Shown: positions 7,913 through 17,624, counted from the first letter of the stretch. The stretch: 64,000 nucleotides of DNA from Achromobacter spanius (GCF_003994415.1 NZ_CP034689.1:1116001-1180000); one strand, 5' to 3'. Program-made: numbers and translations. The notes: generated from the letters alone by a model not told the origin.

Positions 7913-8908
7913 GTGATTGATCCTCAACGCCGCCGCGTCATCGCGGGGCTGGGCGCCGCATGCGCCTCAGCCGTACTGCCCACCTTGTTGCCTTCCGTTG
8001 CCCGTGCCGCCACCTGGCCTGGCCACGCCGTGACCTTCATCGTGCCGTTCCCAGCCGGTGGGCCGGTGGATACCACCGCGCGCTTCACCACGCAGCCCCT
8101 GGGCCAGATGTGGTCCGTGCCCACCGTGGTGGACAACAAGTCGGGCGCGGGTGGCATCGTCGGCGCGCAGTACGCCGCCAAGGCGGCGCCGGACGGCTAC
8201 AACTTCTTCTTCGCTTCGATCCACCACGCGGTGCTGCCCAGCCTGCGCAACAACCTCACCTACGACATCACCACTGACTTCGTGCCGGTGGGCATGGCGG
8301 CCGTGTTTCCCATCGTGCTGGTGGTGAATGCGTCGGTGCCGGTCAACACGGTGAGCGAACTGATCGCCTATGCCAAACAACATCCCGGCAAGCTCTCGTT
8401 CGGCTCATCGGGCACGGGCGGTGGCACGCATCTGGCCGGGGAGTTGTTCAACGCCATGGCCGGCACCCGCATCCAGCACGTGCCCTATCGCGGCAGTGCG
8501 CCCGCCATGCAGGACTTGCTGGGCGGACAGGTGCAGGTGATGTTCGCGGACGGCCCGTCCGCCGTGCCGCACTTGAGCGGCGGCAAGGTGCGCGCGCTGG
8601 GCGTGGGCAACCCCACGCGGTCCAGCATGCTGCCCAACGTGCCCACCATCGCCGAGTCGGGCCTGCCCGGCTACGAGGCCTATTCGTGGAGCGGCGTGAT
8701 GGCGCCCAAGGGCACGCCGCCCGACATCGTCAAGCGCATGAACGCCGACATGGTGAAGGTGCTGTCGGACCCGGGCACGGCCAAGGGCATGATCGCGGCG
8801 GGCGCCGAACCCAAGCCCGGCACGCCCGAGCAGTTTGGCGAATTCGTGCGCAATGAAATCGTGAAGTGGCGCGACCTGATCAAGACGGCGAACATCAAGC
8901 TGGAATAG
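7913..8908 (+). CDS. Tripartite tricarboxylate transporter (Bug family) substrate-binding protein, 331 aa
   Basis: This is a periplasmic binding protein of the TctC/Bug family: VTFIVPFPAGGPVDTTAR near residues 40-57 and HVPYRGSAPAMQDLLGGQVQVMF are family landmarks. The start is GTG at 7913. The leader QRRRVIAGLGAACASAVLPTLL then ARA holds twin arginines, so Tat export is possible. No TctA/TctB membrane genes are nearby, as is usual for the many solitary Bug receptors of this group. It follows the LysR gene and may feed the CoA-ester operon at 3578-6589. The 272 bases before it hold only A/T-rich sequence and no clear terminator. Confidence 0.9.
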   Translation: MIDPQRRRVIAGLGAACASAVLPTLLPSVARAATWPGHAVTFIVPFPAGGPVDTTARFTTQPLGQMWSVPTVVDNKSGAGGIVGAQYAAKAAPDGYNFFFASIHHAVLPSLRNNLTYDITTDFVPVGMAAVFPIVLVVNASVPVNTVSELIAYAKQHPGKLSFGSSGTGGGTHLAGELFNAMAGTRIQHVPYRGSAPAMQDLLGGQVQVMFADGPSAVPHLSGGKVRALGVGNPTRSSMLPNVPTIAESGLPGYEAYSWSGVMAPKGTPPDIVKRMNADMVKVLSDPGTAKGMIAAGAEPKPGTPEQFGEFVRNEIVKWRDLIKTANIKLE

Positions 8909-9064
8909 GGATCCTTGGAATAAGCCGCCGTGATATAGCGCATCGATAATGCGGGCCACATTCTGGCGCGCTTCGGATTGTGGTCCCGCATTTCAGATTT
9001 GTTCTATATCTGTTTGCTGTGGGGTCGGCTAGGCTCCTGGCAGGAAATCCTTACGGACTCTGCC

Positions 9065-11575
9065 ATGCCCTCCCAGTCGACTTTCCGTTTCACCTTTCAG
9101 CCGGTGAATGCACACGCGATCGGCGTTACGTACGACGTCATCGAGTTCACGCTGGACGAAGCGCTGTCGGAGACGTATCGCTTGACGCTGTGGCTGTCCA
9201 GCACGGCATCCGACATGGATTTCGGCGCCATGCTGGACGAAGCGGCCTTGTTCACGATCTGGCATGGCACACACGCAGCGCGTTACGTACACGGCATCGT
9301 CACTGAATTTGAACAAGCCGGCACCGGCTTTCGCCGCACCCACTATCGGGTCGTCGTAGAACCGTCTTTGGCGCGCGCCGCCCTGTGTTCCGATTGGCGC
9401 ATCTACCAGCATCTGTCCGTGCCGGAGATCATGGCCGACGTGATCAAGCGCCAGGGCATCACCGACTACGAACAAATCAGCACCTACGAACACCTGCCGC
9501 GCGAGTATTGCGTGCAGGCAGGCGACACAGACTTAGCATTTCTGGACAGGCTTGCCGCCGAGGAAGGCTATTTCTATTACTACGCGCATTCCGACGTTGG
9601 GCATCGTCTGACACACGGCGACCGCATCACCCTCAACGACGACATCCCGGGTGGCCCGGTCATCTACCACCCCGCGTCCGGCGGCGACCCGCCCGCGCCC
9701 GGCTTGCAGCGTTTCAGCTATGCCGAGCGCGTGCGCACCGCCATCCAGACACAACGCGACTACACCTATACGCATCCCCGGTACGAGCAGGAACACAGCG
9801 CTGTCGCCGCGGATCAGGCCCATCAAGACATGCGCTACGAGCGCTATGACTACCCCGGGCGCTACAAGCGTGACGAGGCGGGCAAGCCCTTTACCCGAAC
9901 CCGCCTGATGGGACGGCGTAACGACGCCTGCACCGCGTCAGTCGAAGGCAACGACCCGCGCCTTGTTCCCGGCCTGGCCTTTTTGTTGCAGGGCCACGCG
10001 CGCGACGAGTGGAACCGAAAGTGGCGTCCGGTACGTATGCGTCACCATGGCGTGCAATACGTCAGCCAGGAGCAGGACTGCGCGGATGCCCAGCCAGGCA
10101 CGCACTACGGCTACACGGCTGAACTCGTGCCTGATAAAACGGACTGGAAGCCGCTACCCCGCGGCAAGCCGTGCATCGATGGCCCACAAACGGCCACCGT
10201 TGTCGGCCCGCCCAACGAAGAAATCTTTTGCGATGCCCATGGCAGGATCAAAGTGCAATTTCCGTGGGACCGCCTGGGCCGCAACAACGAACACAGCTCG
10301 TGCTGGATACGCGTGGCGCAGGATTGGGCGGGCGCGCAGTGGGGGCATATGGCGGTCCCGCGTATCGGTCAAGAGGTCCTCGTGAATTTTTTGAACGGTG
10401 ATTGCGACCAGCCAATTGCCATGGGGCGGCTCTTCCGCGCAACCAACCTGCCGCCTTACGCGCTGCCTCGGCACAACACGCTTGCCACCATCAAATCCAA
10501 AGAGCACAAAGGGCACCGCGCGAACGAACTGCGGCTGGACGATACCTCGGCACAGATCAGCGCGGCGCTGATGAGCGACCATGACGCATCCCAGCTGCAT
10601 CTGGGCTATCTGACGCAGCCCAGGCCCGAAGGCGGGGCGCCCCGTGGTGAAGGGTTTGAGCTGCGTACCGACGGACAGGGCGCGGTGCGCGCGGCAAAGG
10701 GGATATTGCTGACCACGGACGGACAAGCCCACGCCAAGGGTGGGCAGCTATCCCGCAACGTGCTGGTGCGGGGCCTGGAAAGCGCGCTGGCGCTGGCCAG
10801 CAACCTGGGCGAATACGCGGCGGGCCACGAAGCGCTGGCGCATGACGCAACACGCCAGCAGCGGCTGACGGACAATGTGCGGAATCTTGGGCATGGCGCC
10901 AACGACGAAGCCGGAGCCAGCAACGGCGGCCAACCCGTTATTGCGTTGAGCAGCCCGGCGGGCATTGCCGTGGGCTCGCCCGCATCAATCACCGTGGCGG
11001 CGGGCGGCAACGCGGACACCGTTGCGCAGAAGAACCTGCACCTGACGGCGGGGCAAACCGTCGTCATGAATGCGGGGCAGGGAATCAGCTTCTTCACACA
11101 AGGCGGCGATATGCGGCATATCGCCCACCAAGGCCAGATGCTGTTGCAGGCGCAACATGGCAACGTCCGCGTGCAGGCTGAAAAAAGCGTTGAAATTTCC
11201 TCGGCCGACGCGCATGTCCTGGCGGTTGCCGACAAGCACATCACGCTGTTGTGCGGCGGGGCCTACATCAAGATGCAGGATGGCGCGATTGAGTTCGGCT
11301 GCCCCGGCACGTTCACGGTCAAGGCGGCCAGCCATCAGATGTTGGGGGCGGCCAGTTTGGCGGCGGAACTTCCTAAATTCGACCTTGGCCAGACCCAACG
11401 AAAATTCATCGTGACCCTGCCGGACGGCGTGCGCCCGGTGGCCCACCGCCGCTACACGATCACATTGAACAATGGCGAAACCGTCCAGGGCGTTACCGAC
11501 GCGGAAGGCACAACGCAGTTGATGGAAAGCGATGCGATGCACATCGCAAAGCTGACTGTGCACGACGCCGACTGA
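9065..11575 (+). CDS. vgrG: Type VI secretion system spike protein VgrG with DUF2345 and C-terminal extension, 836 aa
   Basis: The start at 9065 (MPSQSTFRFTFQPVNA) is chosen because the 29 codons upstream look non-coding. Residues about 1-310 form the gp27-like hub, an OB-fold gp5-like module follows near 365-455 (GPPNEEIFCDAHGRIKVQFPWDR), and a DUF2345 beta-rich segment runs near 640-770. The last ~60 residues (FIVTLPDGVRPVAHRRYTI, then GVTDAEGTTQL) look like a transthyretin-like domain, a known docking platform for lipase effectors on other VgrGs. The gene is 75 bases upstream of the tle3-like gene. No other type VI structural genes are present, so this is an orphan vgrG island whose apparatus must be elsewhere. 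Confidence 0.93.
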   Translation: MPSQSTFRFTFQPVNAHAIGVTYDVIEFTLDEALSETYRLTLWLSSTASDMDFGAMLDEAALFTIWHGTHAARYVHGIVTEFEQAGTGFRRTHYRVVVEPSLARAALCSDWRIYQHLSVPEIMADVIKRQGITDYEQISTYEHLPREYCVQAGDTDLAFLDRLAAEEGYFYYYAHSDVGHRLTHGDRITLNDDIPGGPVIYHPASGGDPPAPGLQRFSYAERVRTAIQTQRDYTYTHPRYEQEHSAVAADQAHQDMRYERYDYPGRYKRDEAGKPFTRTRLMGRRNDACTASVEGNDPRLVPGLAFLLQGHARDEWNRKWRPVRMRHHGVQYVSQEQDCADAQPGTHYGYTAELVPDKTDWKPLPRGKPCIDGPQTATVVGPPNEEIFCDAHGRIKVQFPWDRLGRNNEHSSCWIRVAQDWAGAQWGHMAVPRIGQEVLVNFLNGDCDQPIAMGRLFRATNLPPYALPRHNTLATIKSKEHKGHRANELRLDDTSAQISAALMSDHDASQLHLGYLTQPRPEGGAPRGEGFELRTDGQGAVRAAKGILLTTDGQAHAKGGQLSRNVLVRGLESALALASNLGEYAAGHEALAHDATRQQRLTDNVRNLGHGANDEAGASNGGQPVIALSSPAGIAVGSPASITVAAGGNADTVAQKNLHLTAGQTVVMNAGQGISFFTQGGDMRHIAHQGQMLLQAQHGNVRVQAEKSVEISSADAHVLAVADKHITLLCGGAYIKMQDGAIEFGCPGTFTVKAASHQMLGAASLAAELPKFDLGQTQRKFIVTLPDGVRPVAHRRYTITLNNGETVQGVTDAEGTTQLMESDAMHIAKLTVHDAD

Positions 11576-11650
11576 CGTGGTCGGGTGTCGGGTCGCGATG
11601 CGTTTGGCGTGGTTCTTGGCGGGCCAATTCACTTCGACAAAGGAGCTTCC

Positions 11651-14002
11651 ATGGAAACACGTTCCGTCCCATTGACGGGCCAGCCCGAGGCGCTGCTCTT
11701 GCCCGGCGCGCGCCCTGCGATCGTGCACGTACAACAGGCCAAGCCCTGCGTGGTGATTCTGATTCACGGGGTGAATGATCTGGCCGGCGTGTATGACGAC
11801 CTGGAAACCGGCATCTGCGTGGGCTTGAATGAGCGCTTGGATCATTTGAAGGCCGCGGACGGCAGTAGAAGCTGCGCCGCGCTGAATCCCGCCAGATACC
11901 GATTGCCCGCCGAGGATCAGGGCGCGGCGCCCAATCCCGACGCCGTCTACTATCGCCGCCGAGCATCGGCCGGCAAGTTCGGCGGCGCGTCGCGCAGTGT
12001 CGTCATCCCGTTCTATTGGGGCTTTCGCGAAGAAGAACAATACATCGACAAGAAGACCGAGCACGGAGAATGGCTGGACCGCTACCACAACAGGCTCGAC
12101 AAAGACGGCATCAAGCAGGGTGGGATGTTCGCCAACGCCACGACTTCCATTCCGGATATGTGGGGCGAGGGCTTCTCCGGCAAGCTGATGGGCCTGCTGC
12201 CGATCAACCCCTTATTTGGGTCGCCCGACCACCCACTGGTCATGGCGCCCAGCCGCAAATACATGCTGCTGGCGGCCAAGCGCCTGGCCATGCTGGTGAA
12301 CATGATTCGCGCCTACCGCCATCCGGACGGCAAGACCACCGGCGAGAACGACACGATCAATGTGGTTGGGCACAGCCAGGGCACGCTGATCACCCTGCTG
12401 GCCAATGCCTTGCTCAAGGACGAAGGCAAGCGCCCCGTGGATGCGGTCATCATGATGAACCCGCCATACAGTCTGCTGGAATCCCGCTTCGAGCGCATGG
12501 AGATGTCCGAGGCGCAGCAGACCACCAAGGCGCGCGTGACAACGCTTGCGAACATCGTCGGGTTCATCGGCGCCAATCCCAACCCGGTGCCCACCTTTGC
12601 CCAGATGGCCGACCCATCAAGCCCCGCCTGCATCGGTGGCTTGCGTTGGAATGGTTTGCAATGCCAGACCACGCTGGATGGCAAAGACGTTGCCGTTTCC
12701 GAGCGCGACAATCGCGGCCGCGTGTTCCTCTACTTCACGCCCGAGGACAAAACCGTCGGCATGCGCAACGTGCAGGGTATCGGCTGGCAAGGCGTTGCCG
12801 ACACCTTGACTTACCAAGCCATGCCCGTGCGCAAGCCTCGGACGATGGTGGATCTTGTGCCCACGCTGGCGGGCAACATGGCGAAGCAGTGGGTAGGCGA
12901 TATCCATGGTCCTGGCTTGTCCGCACTGGGAAGCCATTTTCATCAACGGGTATTCACGATGCGAACGCGCGATGGCGAGGGCCAAGCCATTGGTCTGCCA
13001 CCCACTCAGGACTACGTCTTGCGCCATCAACATGAAAGCACCTGGGAGGGTTCGGGCATGGGCTTGCCGCAGCGATGGGCAGCCAGCGCTGACTTCGCGC
13101 CCGGCCAGTCGGTGCCCATCAACGCGCCATCCCTGCCGCTGCCATTCCTGGCGGACTTCAGGTCGGGCGGCGTGGTGATGGCCGAGCAGGCATCGGCGGG
13201 CATTGCGCCGGTACACGCCCCGGATGATCCAATTGATGCATCGATTGCCATCACGAACAAGGGAATACGCGTGGCGGGCACCCGCGCGGTGACCTTGCCG
13301 CAAAGCGCTGGGCCGGTTCCGCAAACCTATAGCTCCCGCAGTGGAGGCATGGCGTATGCGCCATTGCTTGAAGCAGAACTCACGGGTTTGAACGACCCGT
13401 TGCGTAACCCGTACAGCGCGCCGGAGAACAACGAATGGGCGGCGGACTGGCACCGGATCACCCAGGTCGACCACGTGGGCGGACGTCGCTTTAACGTGAC
13501 GTATCAGGAAAGCCCGAACGAAGCGCGTCGGCGAAGAATGAACGCGGGGGTGGACGAGCAAAGCCCGATTTCGTTTCATTCCTCAATCCCCGCGAATGCC
13601 ATGCATAGCCAGCGGGCGATGGCGTATGACCTGGCGATAGGGCAGGCACGCAGTATTGATGATGAGCCGTTCTATGCGTATCTGTGCCGGGTGGCGGATT
13701 GGAGGATGGCTTGGGTGGAGTTGGATGAAGAAGCGGATACAGGAAAACTTCCAGACGAAGCGAGCCAGGAGTACTACAAAAATGAAAGCTCCGACAACCT
13801 CGAACTCATCAATGCCACCGATCTCTATCGAAGTAGGAAGATTGCGCTCTATGGCGAAGATGGGAAGTTGTCGAGTAGGGGAGGAGGCAGCTTGCCTGCC
13901 TCGATCCATCAAATGAAGTTACCCACCTTGGTGTCTACGCAGACCCGAAAGGGCAGAGATGCCGGCCGTCATCTCACAGCTGGGGACGGGGAGTCGGAAT
14001 GA
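11651..14002 (+). CDS. tle3: Type VI secretion Tle3-type phospholipase effector, 783 aa
   Basis: A ribosome site AAAGGAG precedes the ATG at 11651. The N-terminal half is an alpha/beta hydrolase: VVILIHGVNDLAG near residue 35 gives the oxyanion region and VVGHSQGTL carries the nucleophile Ser at about residue 242 in a G-H-S-Q-G elbow. The size, the position directly after vgrG, and the DUF2875 gene directly after it match the Tle3 lipase family (PA0260 in P. aeruginosa). Known Tle3 proteins are antibacterial. Its stop overlaps the next start by 4 bases. The last ~100 codons are visibly less G/C-rich than the rest, as is common at effector ends that recombine. I see no Tli3-type immunity gene between it and vgrG. 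Confidence 0.85.
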   Translation: METRSVPLTGQPEALLLPGARPAIVHVQQAKPCVVILIHGVNDLAGVYDDLETGICVGLNERLDHLKAADGSRSCAALNPARYRLPAEDQGAAPNPDAVYYRRRASAGKFGGASRSVVIPFYWGFREEEQYIDKKTEHGEWLDRYHNRLDKDGIKQGGMFANATTSIPDMWGEGFSGKLMGLLPINPLFGSPDHPLVMAPSRKYMLLAAKRLAMLVNMIRAYRHPDGKTTGENDTINVVGHSQGTLITLLANALLKDEGKRPVDAVIMMNPPYSLLESRFERMEMSEAQQTTKARVTTLANIVGFIGANPNPVPTFAQMADPSSPACIGGLRWNGLQCQTTLDGKDVAVSERDNRGRVFLYFTPEDKTVGMRNVQGIGWQGVADTLTYQAMPVRKPRTMVDLVPTLAGNMAKQWVGDIHGPGLSALGSHFHQRVFTMRTRDGEGQAIGLPPTQDYVLRHQHESTWEGSGMGLPQRWAASADFAPGQSVPINAPSLPLPFLADFRSGGVVMAEQASAGIAPVHAPDDPIDASIAITNKGIRVAGTRAVTLPQSAGPVPQTYSSRSGGMAYAPLLEAELTGLNDPLRNPYSAPENNEWAADWHRITQVDHVGGRRFNVTYQESPNEARRRRMNAGVDEQSPISFHSSIPANAMHSQRAMAYDLAIGQARSIDDEPFYAYLCRVADWRMAWVELDEEADTGKLPDEASQEYYKNESSDNLELINATDLYRSRKIALYGEDGKLSSRGGGSLPASIHQMKLPTLVSTQTRKGRDAGRHLTAGDGESE

Positions 14003-15645
14003 AGTTCATATCTTGCAGTATGGCTCTTATGTTGGCCGCTACGCTCCAGCAGGAGGTGTTCGCCCAGGCCGAAAGCTCAAAGAAGTCTTTCGAGCGGAAG
14101 GAAGTGGCTTGCGACTTACCACCAGAGCCTGACGCGTGGATTTCTGTTGCCCCCATTCCGCAAACCCCCGGAGTTGCGATGTCTACTTTCTCTGCTCCCT
14201 CCTCCTCCCCACGCCTGGAAACGCTGGATATCATCCGCGTTGGATTAAGCTTGGACGTCTATCGACAAGGCCAGATGTGGGCGCAACTGCTTCAACAGAA
14301 TTCCGCGCAAGCTGAGGTGGTGCACGTTGGAACGGCGTTGCAGTTGGACCCTACGTTCTATCCAACCATTGCGGAAGACAAGACGACGGCTTGGGTGCAG
14401 CGTAAAGCCAACGCGTTGGAGTTGGCGCTGCGCGGCTTTCCTGAGCGCTGGATGATCCCCTCGTTGACGGTCGTGCGCGATTACGATCCAAAGCTGGATC
14501 AACTGCGCCATTCTCCGGAAAGGGTGTCAATTTTCCTGAACGGGATGGCTGATCGAACGATGGGGCCTGCGGGCTTACATTGGCACCGCAGTAAGCCGCT
14601 TAGACCGGGCGTGATCTGCAACAACACGCCCGAGGAATTTGTGGGCTATTTGTTCAGAGTCTTTGAACAGAATCCCGATATGCCGGCGCTTCTTGTCTAC
14701 GCGTTGGACTCCTATGCAATGCACTCCGCCCTGGGCTCTCGAGACGACAAGCCCATCGGCCTATCCTCAGGCCCCCGCCAACCCGGCGAGCTCACAGACG
14801 CAGTCACCGCCATTGTCTTCGCCCGCCCCGAGCGCCTGGACTGGCTACGCGGCTTCGCCAAATACACCAAACCGCGCAAGAACGACATCGACCCCGCCTT
14901 CACCGGTTGGCGCCGCAACCCGCCATATTCCTTTCAACCCAGCCCCTGGTTCCCCCAACCCATCACCGAACGCGGCTTCCAGCAGTGGGACCGCCTGACA
15001 CCATTGGCCCGGTTGCACCGCCCGGTCGAAGTCTCGTTGCAATCCGACGGCATTCCCCTGAACGGCGAGGCTCGCCATGCGGCAATGGCAAGCGCCTGGA
15101 CACAGGCCGTGACGCCTTTGGCCCACGCGCCTACACGAGTCTTCTATGACGCAGGTTTGAACCGTTCTGCCTTGGCAGATCTGCTTCCCGCTTTGCAACT
15201 GGCCGACAGCCCGCTGGATCTGCTTGCTTCTGACCAAAGCTATGACCTGACTCAACGCCTGGGCGACACGGGCGCGGCGTCTCCTTTTGTTGGAATTGCG
15301 TTAGCCACCATGGCCAGCTATCTGAACGCCGACACCAGCGCCATCGTCCCGCTGCGCCGCGATGACCGGGTAACCGTCATCACCATCAGTTCGCCGACGC
15401 CGGGCCAGAAGCCGGCGAACGATCCCTTCGGCGTGAAGCTGCGCCCGCAAACCCGCACCTTGAGCGAAGCCCCGTCACCGGAGTTTCTGCAGCGGTTTGC
15501 GGAATTCACGCAAGAAAGCCGGCGCAATGCCCCGCCACCCGCTCGGTATGTGGACCCGGTGAAAATCGCGGCTGAGCAGCGCTTGCTGGATCAGTTCATC
15601 GCTGGCGGGCCGAGTATGGATTTGTTGGGGGATACGGAAAAGTGA
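13999..15645 (+). CDS. tla3: DUF2875 / Tla3-type lipase adaptor-like protein, 548 aa
   Basis: The gene is coupled to tle3 through an ATGA overlap. The first ~22 residues (MKFISCSMALMLAATLQQEVFA) look like a cleavable signal peptide. The body carries VGLSLDVYRQGQMWA near residue 75, PRQPGELTDAVTAIV in the middle, and a long conserved block ending YDLTQRLGDTGAASPFVGIA, which I recognise as the DUF2875 family. In P. aeruginosa the DUF2875 protein Tla3 is an adaptor that couples Tle3 to VgrG2b. Because no Tli3 gene is present, this exported-looking protein could instead, or also, give immunity; that is inference. The first ~700 bases are lower in G/C than the rest of the window. Confidence 0.72.
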   Translation: MKFISCSMALMLAATLQQEVFAQAESSKKSFERKEVACDLPPEPDAWISVAPIPQTPGVAMSTFSAPSSSPRLETLDIIRVGLSLDVYRQGQMWAQLLQQNSAQAEVVHVGTALQLDPTFYPTIAEDKTTAWVQRKANALELALRGFPERWMIPSLTVVRDYDPKLDQLRHSPERVSIFLNGMADRTMGPAGLHWHRSKPLRPGVICNNTPEEFVGYLFRVFEQNPDMPALLVYALDSYAMHSALGSRDDKPIGLSSGPRQPGELTDAVTAIVFARPERLDWLRGFAKYTKPRKNDIDPAFTGWRRNPPYSFQPSPWFPQPITERGFQQWDRLTPLARLHRPVEVSLQSDGIPLNGEARHAAMASAWTQAVTPLAHAPTRVFYDAGLNRSALADLLPALQLADSPLDLLASDQSYDLTQRLGDTGAASPFVGIALATMASYLNADTSAIVPLRRDDRVTVITISSPTPGQKPANDPFGVKLRPQTRTLSEAPSPEFLQRFAEFTQESRRNAPPPARYVDPVKIAAEQRLLDQFIAGGPSMDLLGDTEK

Positions 15646-15660
15646 CGCGGCCGGTACAAG

Positions 15661-16629
15661 CTAGCCCGCTGCCGTCGCCAACCCCGCCCGCGCACTGCGA
15701 TATTCCGCTTCCAACTGATCCACCAGCGTTGCAATCGACAGGATCTCTTGCGCCGCGCCCACGCCTTGCCCGGCGCTCCAGACATCTTTCCACGCCTTGG
15801 GCCGTGAGTTCTTGTCCATGTTTGCGGGGGGCGCTTCGCCATTTCGGGACAAGGTCACGGGGTCCAGTCCCGCCGCCAGAATGCTGGCCGACAAGTAGTT
15901 CGCGGGTACGCCCGAAAAGTACGGGGTGTAAGTCACGTCAGCGGCTTGCGCTTGCAGCACCATCTCGCGGTAGGCGTCGCCCGCCAGTGATTCCTGCGTG
16001 GCGATGAAGCGCGTGCCCATGTAGGCAAAGTCGCAGCCCAGGACTTCGGCGGCAAGCACATCCTTGCCATGGCTGATACAGCCCGATAGCGCCAAGGGGC
16101 CATCGTAGAACGCGCGGATTTCGTTGATGAGCGCGATGGGGTTGATCTGGCCCGCATGGCCGCCCGCGCCCGCCGCCACCAGGATCAGGCCGTCGACCCC
16201 CGCCTCCAGTGCGCGCTTGGCGTGCCGCACGTTGGTGACGTCGTGATAGACCAGCCCGCCATAGGGATGCACGGCTTGCACCACGGCTTCGGGCGCATGC
16301 AGCGACGTAATGATGAGCGGCACGCGCCGTTCGGCGCAGATGGCCAGGTCGCCCTGCCAGCGTGGGTTGCTGGGGTGGATGATCAAGTTCACGCCGTAGG
16401 GCGCCACCTTGGCCGTGGGGTGGGCGCGTCGGCGGGCGGCCAGGCCGTCTTCGATGCGAGTGAGCCAGTCTTGCAATTGTTCCTGCGGACGGGCGTTCAG
16501 GGATGGAAAAGTGCCGATGATCCCCGCCGCGCATTGCGCCACGACCAGCTCGGGCCCAGAGACCAGAAACATGGGGGCGCCGATGATCGGCAGGCGGGTC
16601 TGGGCGCGTAGCGCAAGCGGAGGATGCAT
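15661..16629 (-). CDS. Nitronate monooxygenase (2-nitropropane dioxygenase family), 322 aa
   Basis: This is an FMN-binding TIM-barrel protein. Family landmarks are LPIIGAPMFLVSGPELVVAQC near the N-terminus, DGLILVAAGAGGHAGQ in the middle (phosphate-binding glycines and the catalytic-region His), and LAAEVLGCDFAYMGTRFIAT near residue 210. The enzyme oxidises alkyl nitronates; many members have other, unknown flavin roles. The start at 16629 is preferred over the ATG at 16692, which would overlap the Bug gene, and CCGGAGC sits just upstream. It is the last gene of the leftward operon that begins at 20854. Its place in an acyl-CoA operon suggests a flavin-dependent oxidation of a pathway intermediate, unproven. 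Confidence 0.88.
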   Translation of the reverse strand: MHPPLALRAQTRLPIIGAPMFLVSGPELVVAQCAAGIIGTFPSLNARPQEQLQDWLTRIEDGLAARRRAHPTAKVAPYGVNLIIHPSNPRWQGDLAICAERRVPLIITSLHAPEAVVQAVHPYGGLVYHDVTNVRHAKRALEAGVDGLILVAAGAGGHAGQINPIALINEIRAFYDGPLALSGCISHGKDVLAAEVLGCDFAYMGTRFIATQESLAGDAYREMVLQAQAADVTYTPYFSGVPANYLSASILAAGLDPVTLSRNGEAPPANMDKNSRPKAWKDVWSAGQGVGAAQEILSIATLVDQLEAEYRSARAGLATAAG

Positions 16630-16649
16630 CAGTGGGCTCCGGTTAGGGT

Positions 16650-17624
16650 CTAGTTGGCCTGGATGTTGGCGCTTTGGATGACGTCCGACCACAAGGCGTA
16701 CTCGCGGTCGATACGGGCTTGCAGGGCTTTGGAATCACCCGTGTTGATGGCGTAGCCGCCATCGGTCATGGCTTTGCGAAACGCGGGGTCTTTCGACACG
16801 TCTTGCAGCGCGCGGGTCAGGCGGGTTGAGACGGCGTCAGGCAGTTTCTTCGGGCCGACCAGCGCGTACCAGCCCACGACTTCGTAGTCTTTCATGCCGG
16901 CTTCGATCATGGTGGGCACGTCCGGCAGTTCCGGATTGCGGGTCTTGGACGTGACCGCCAGCGCGCGCGCCTTGCCGCTCTTGATGAAGGGAATGGCGGT
17001 GCTGGTGATGTCGAACATGAACGTCACCTTGCCGCTGACCACGTCCATCATGGCGGGCGAGTTGCCGCGATAAGGCACGTGCAGCATGGGCGCGTCGGCC
17101 TGTTTTTTCAGGAGCTCGGCCGACAAGTGATTCGAGGCGCCGATGCCGGCCGATCCGAACGACACGGCATCGGGATGCGCGCGCGCGTAGTTGACCAGTT
17201 CGCCCACGTTCTTGGCGGGAATCTGCGGGCCGATCAGCAACACGTTGGCGTAGTCGACCACCAGCCCGATCAGCGAGAAGTCGCTGCGCGGATCGAACAG
17301 CTTGCTGCGCTGGACCAAGGGCGACATGGTCAGGGTGGGGCTGGCGGCAAAGCCCAGCAGGTAGCCGTCGGGCGTGGCCTTGGCGGTGGCGTCCGACGCG
17401 ATCATGCCGCTGGCGCCCGCGCGGTTTTCCACCACGACGGTCTGGCCCAGCTTGTCGCCCAGGTACTTGGCGAAGACGCGGGCCGTGGTGTCGACGGGGC
17501 CGCCGGGCGCGTAGCCGACCAGCAGGCGGATGGGGCGGTCGGGATACGCTTCTGCACTGGCCGAGGACGCCATGGCGAAGGCTGCCGTGGCGGCGGCCAC
17601 GGCAAATAGGGTCTTGAGTTTCAC
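16650..17624 (-). CDS. Tripartite tricarboxylate transporter (Bug family) substrate-binding protein, 324 aa
   Basis: A Sec signal peptide is evident (MKLKTLFAVAAATAAFAMASSASA), followed by YPDRPIRLLVGYAPGGPVDTTAR, the typical Bug start. MLHVPYRGNSPAMMDVVSGKVTFMFD and the terminal NIQAN fit the family. It is predicted to bind an organic acid in the periplasm. It lies in a leftward operon between the acyl-CoA ligase and the nitronate monooxygenase, suggesting that its ligand is the acid activated by the ligase. Membrane subunits are absent from the window. Confidence 0.92.
   Translation of the reverse strand: MKLKTLFAVAAATAAFAMASSASAEAYPDRPIRLLVGYAPGGPVDTTARVFAKYLGDKLGQTVVVENRAGASGMIASDATAKATPDGYLLGFAASPTLTMSPLVQRSKLFDPRSDFSLIGLVVDYANVLLIGPQIPAKNVGELVNYARAHPDAVSFGSAGIGASNHLSAELLKKQADAPMLHVPYRGNSPAMMDVVSGKVTFMFDITSTAIPFIKSGKARALAVTSKTRNPELPDVPTMIEAGMKDYEVVGWYALVGPKKLPDAVSTRLTRALQDVSKDPAFRKAMTDGGYAINTGDSKALQARIDREYALWSDVIQSANIQAN

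Noticed and set aside
8978..9064. Upstream extension of vgrG to 8978
   Set aside because: The extra 29 residues do not resemble VgrG N-termini, while MPSQSTFRFTF at 9065 does.
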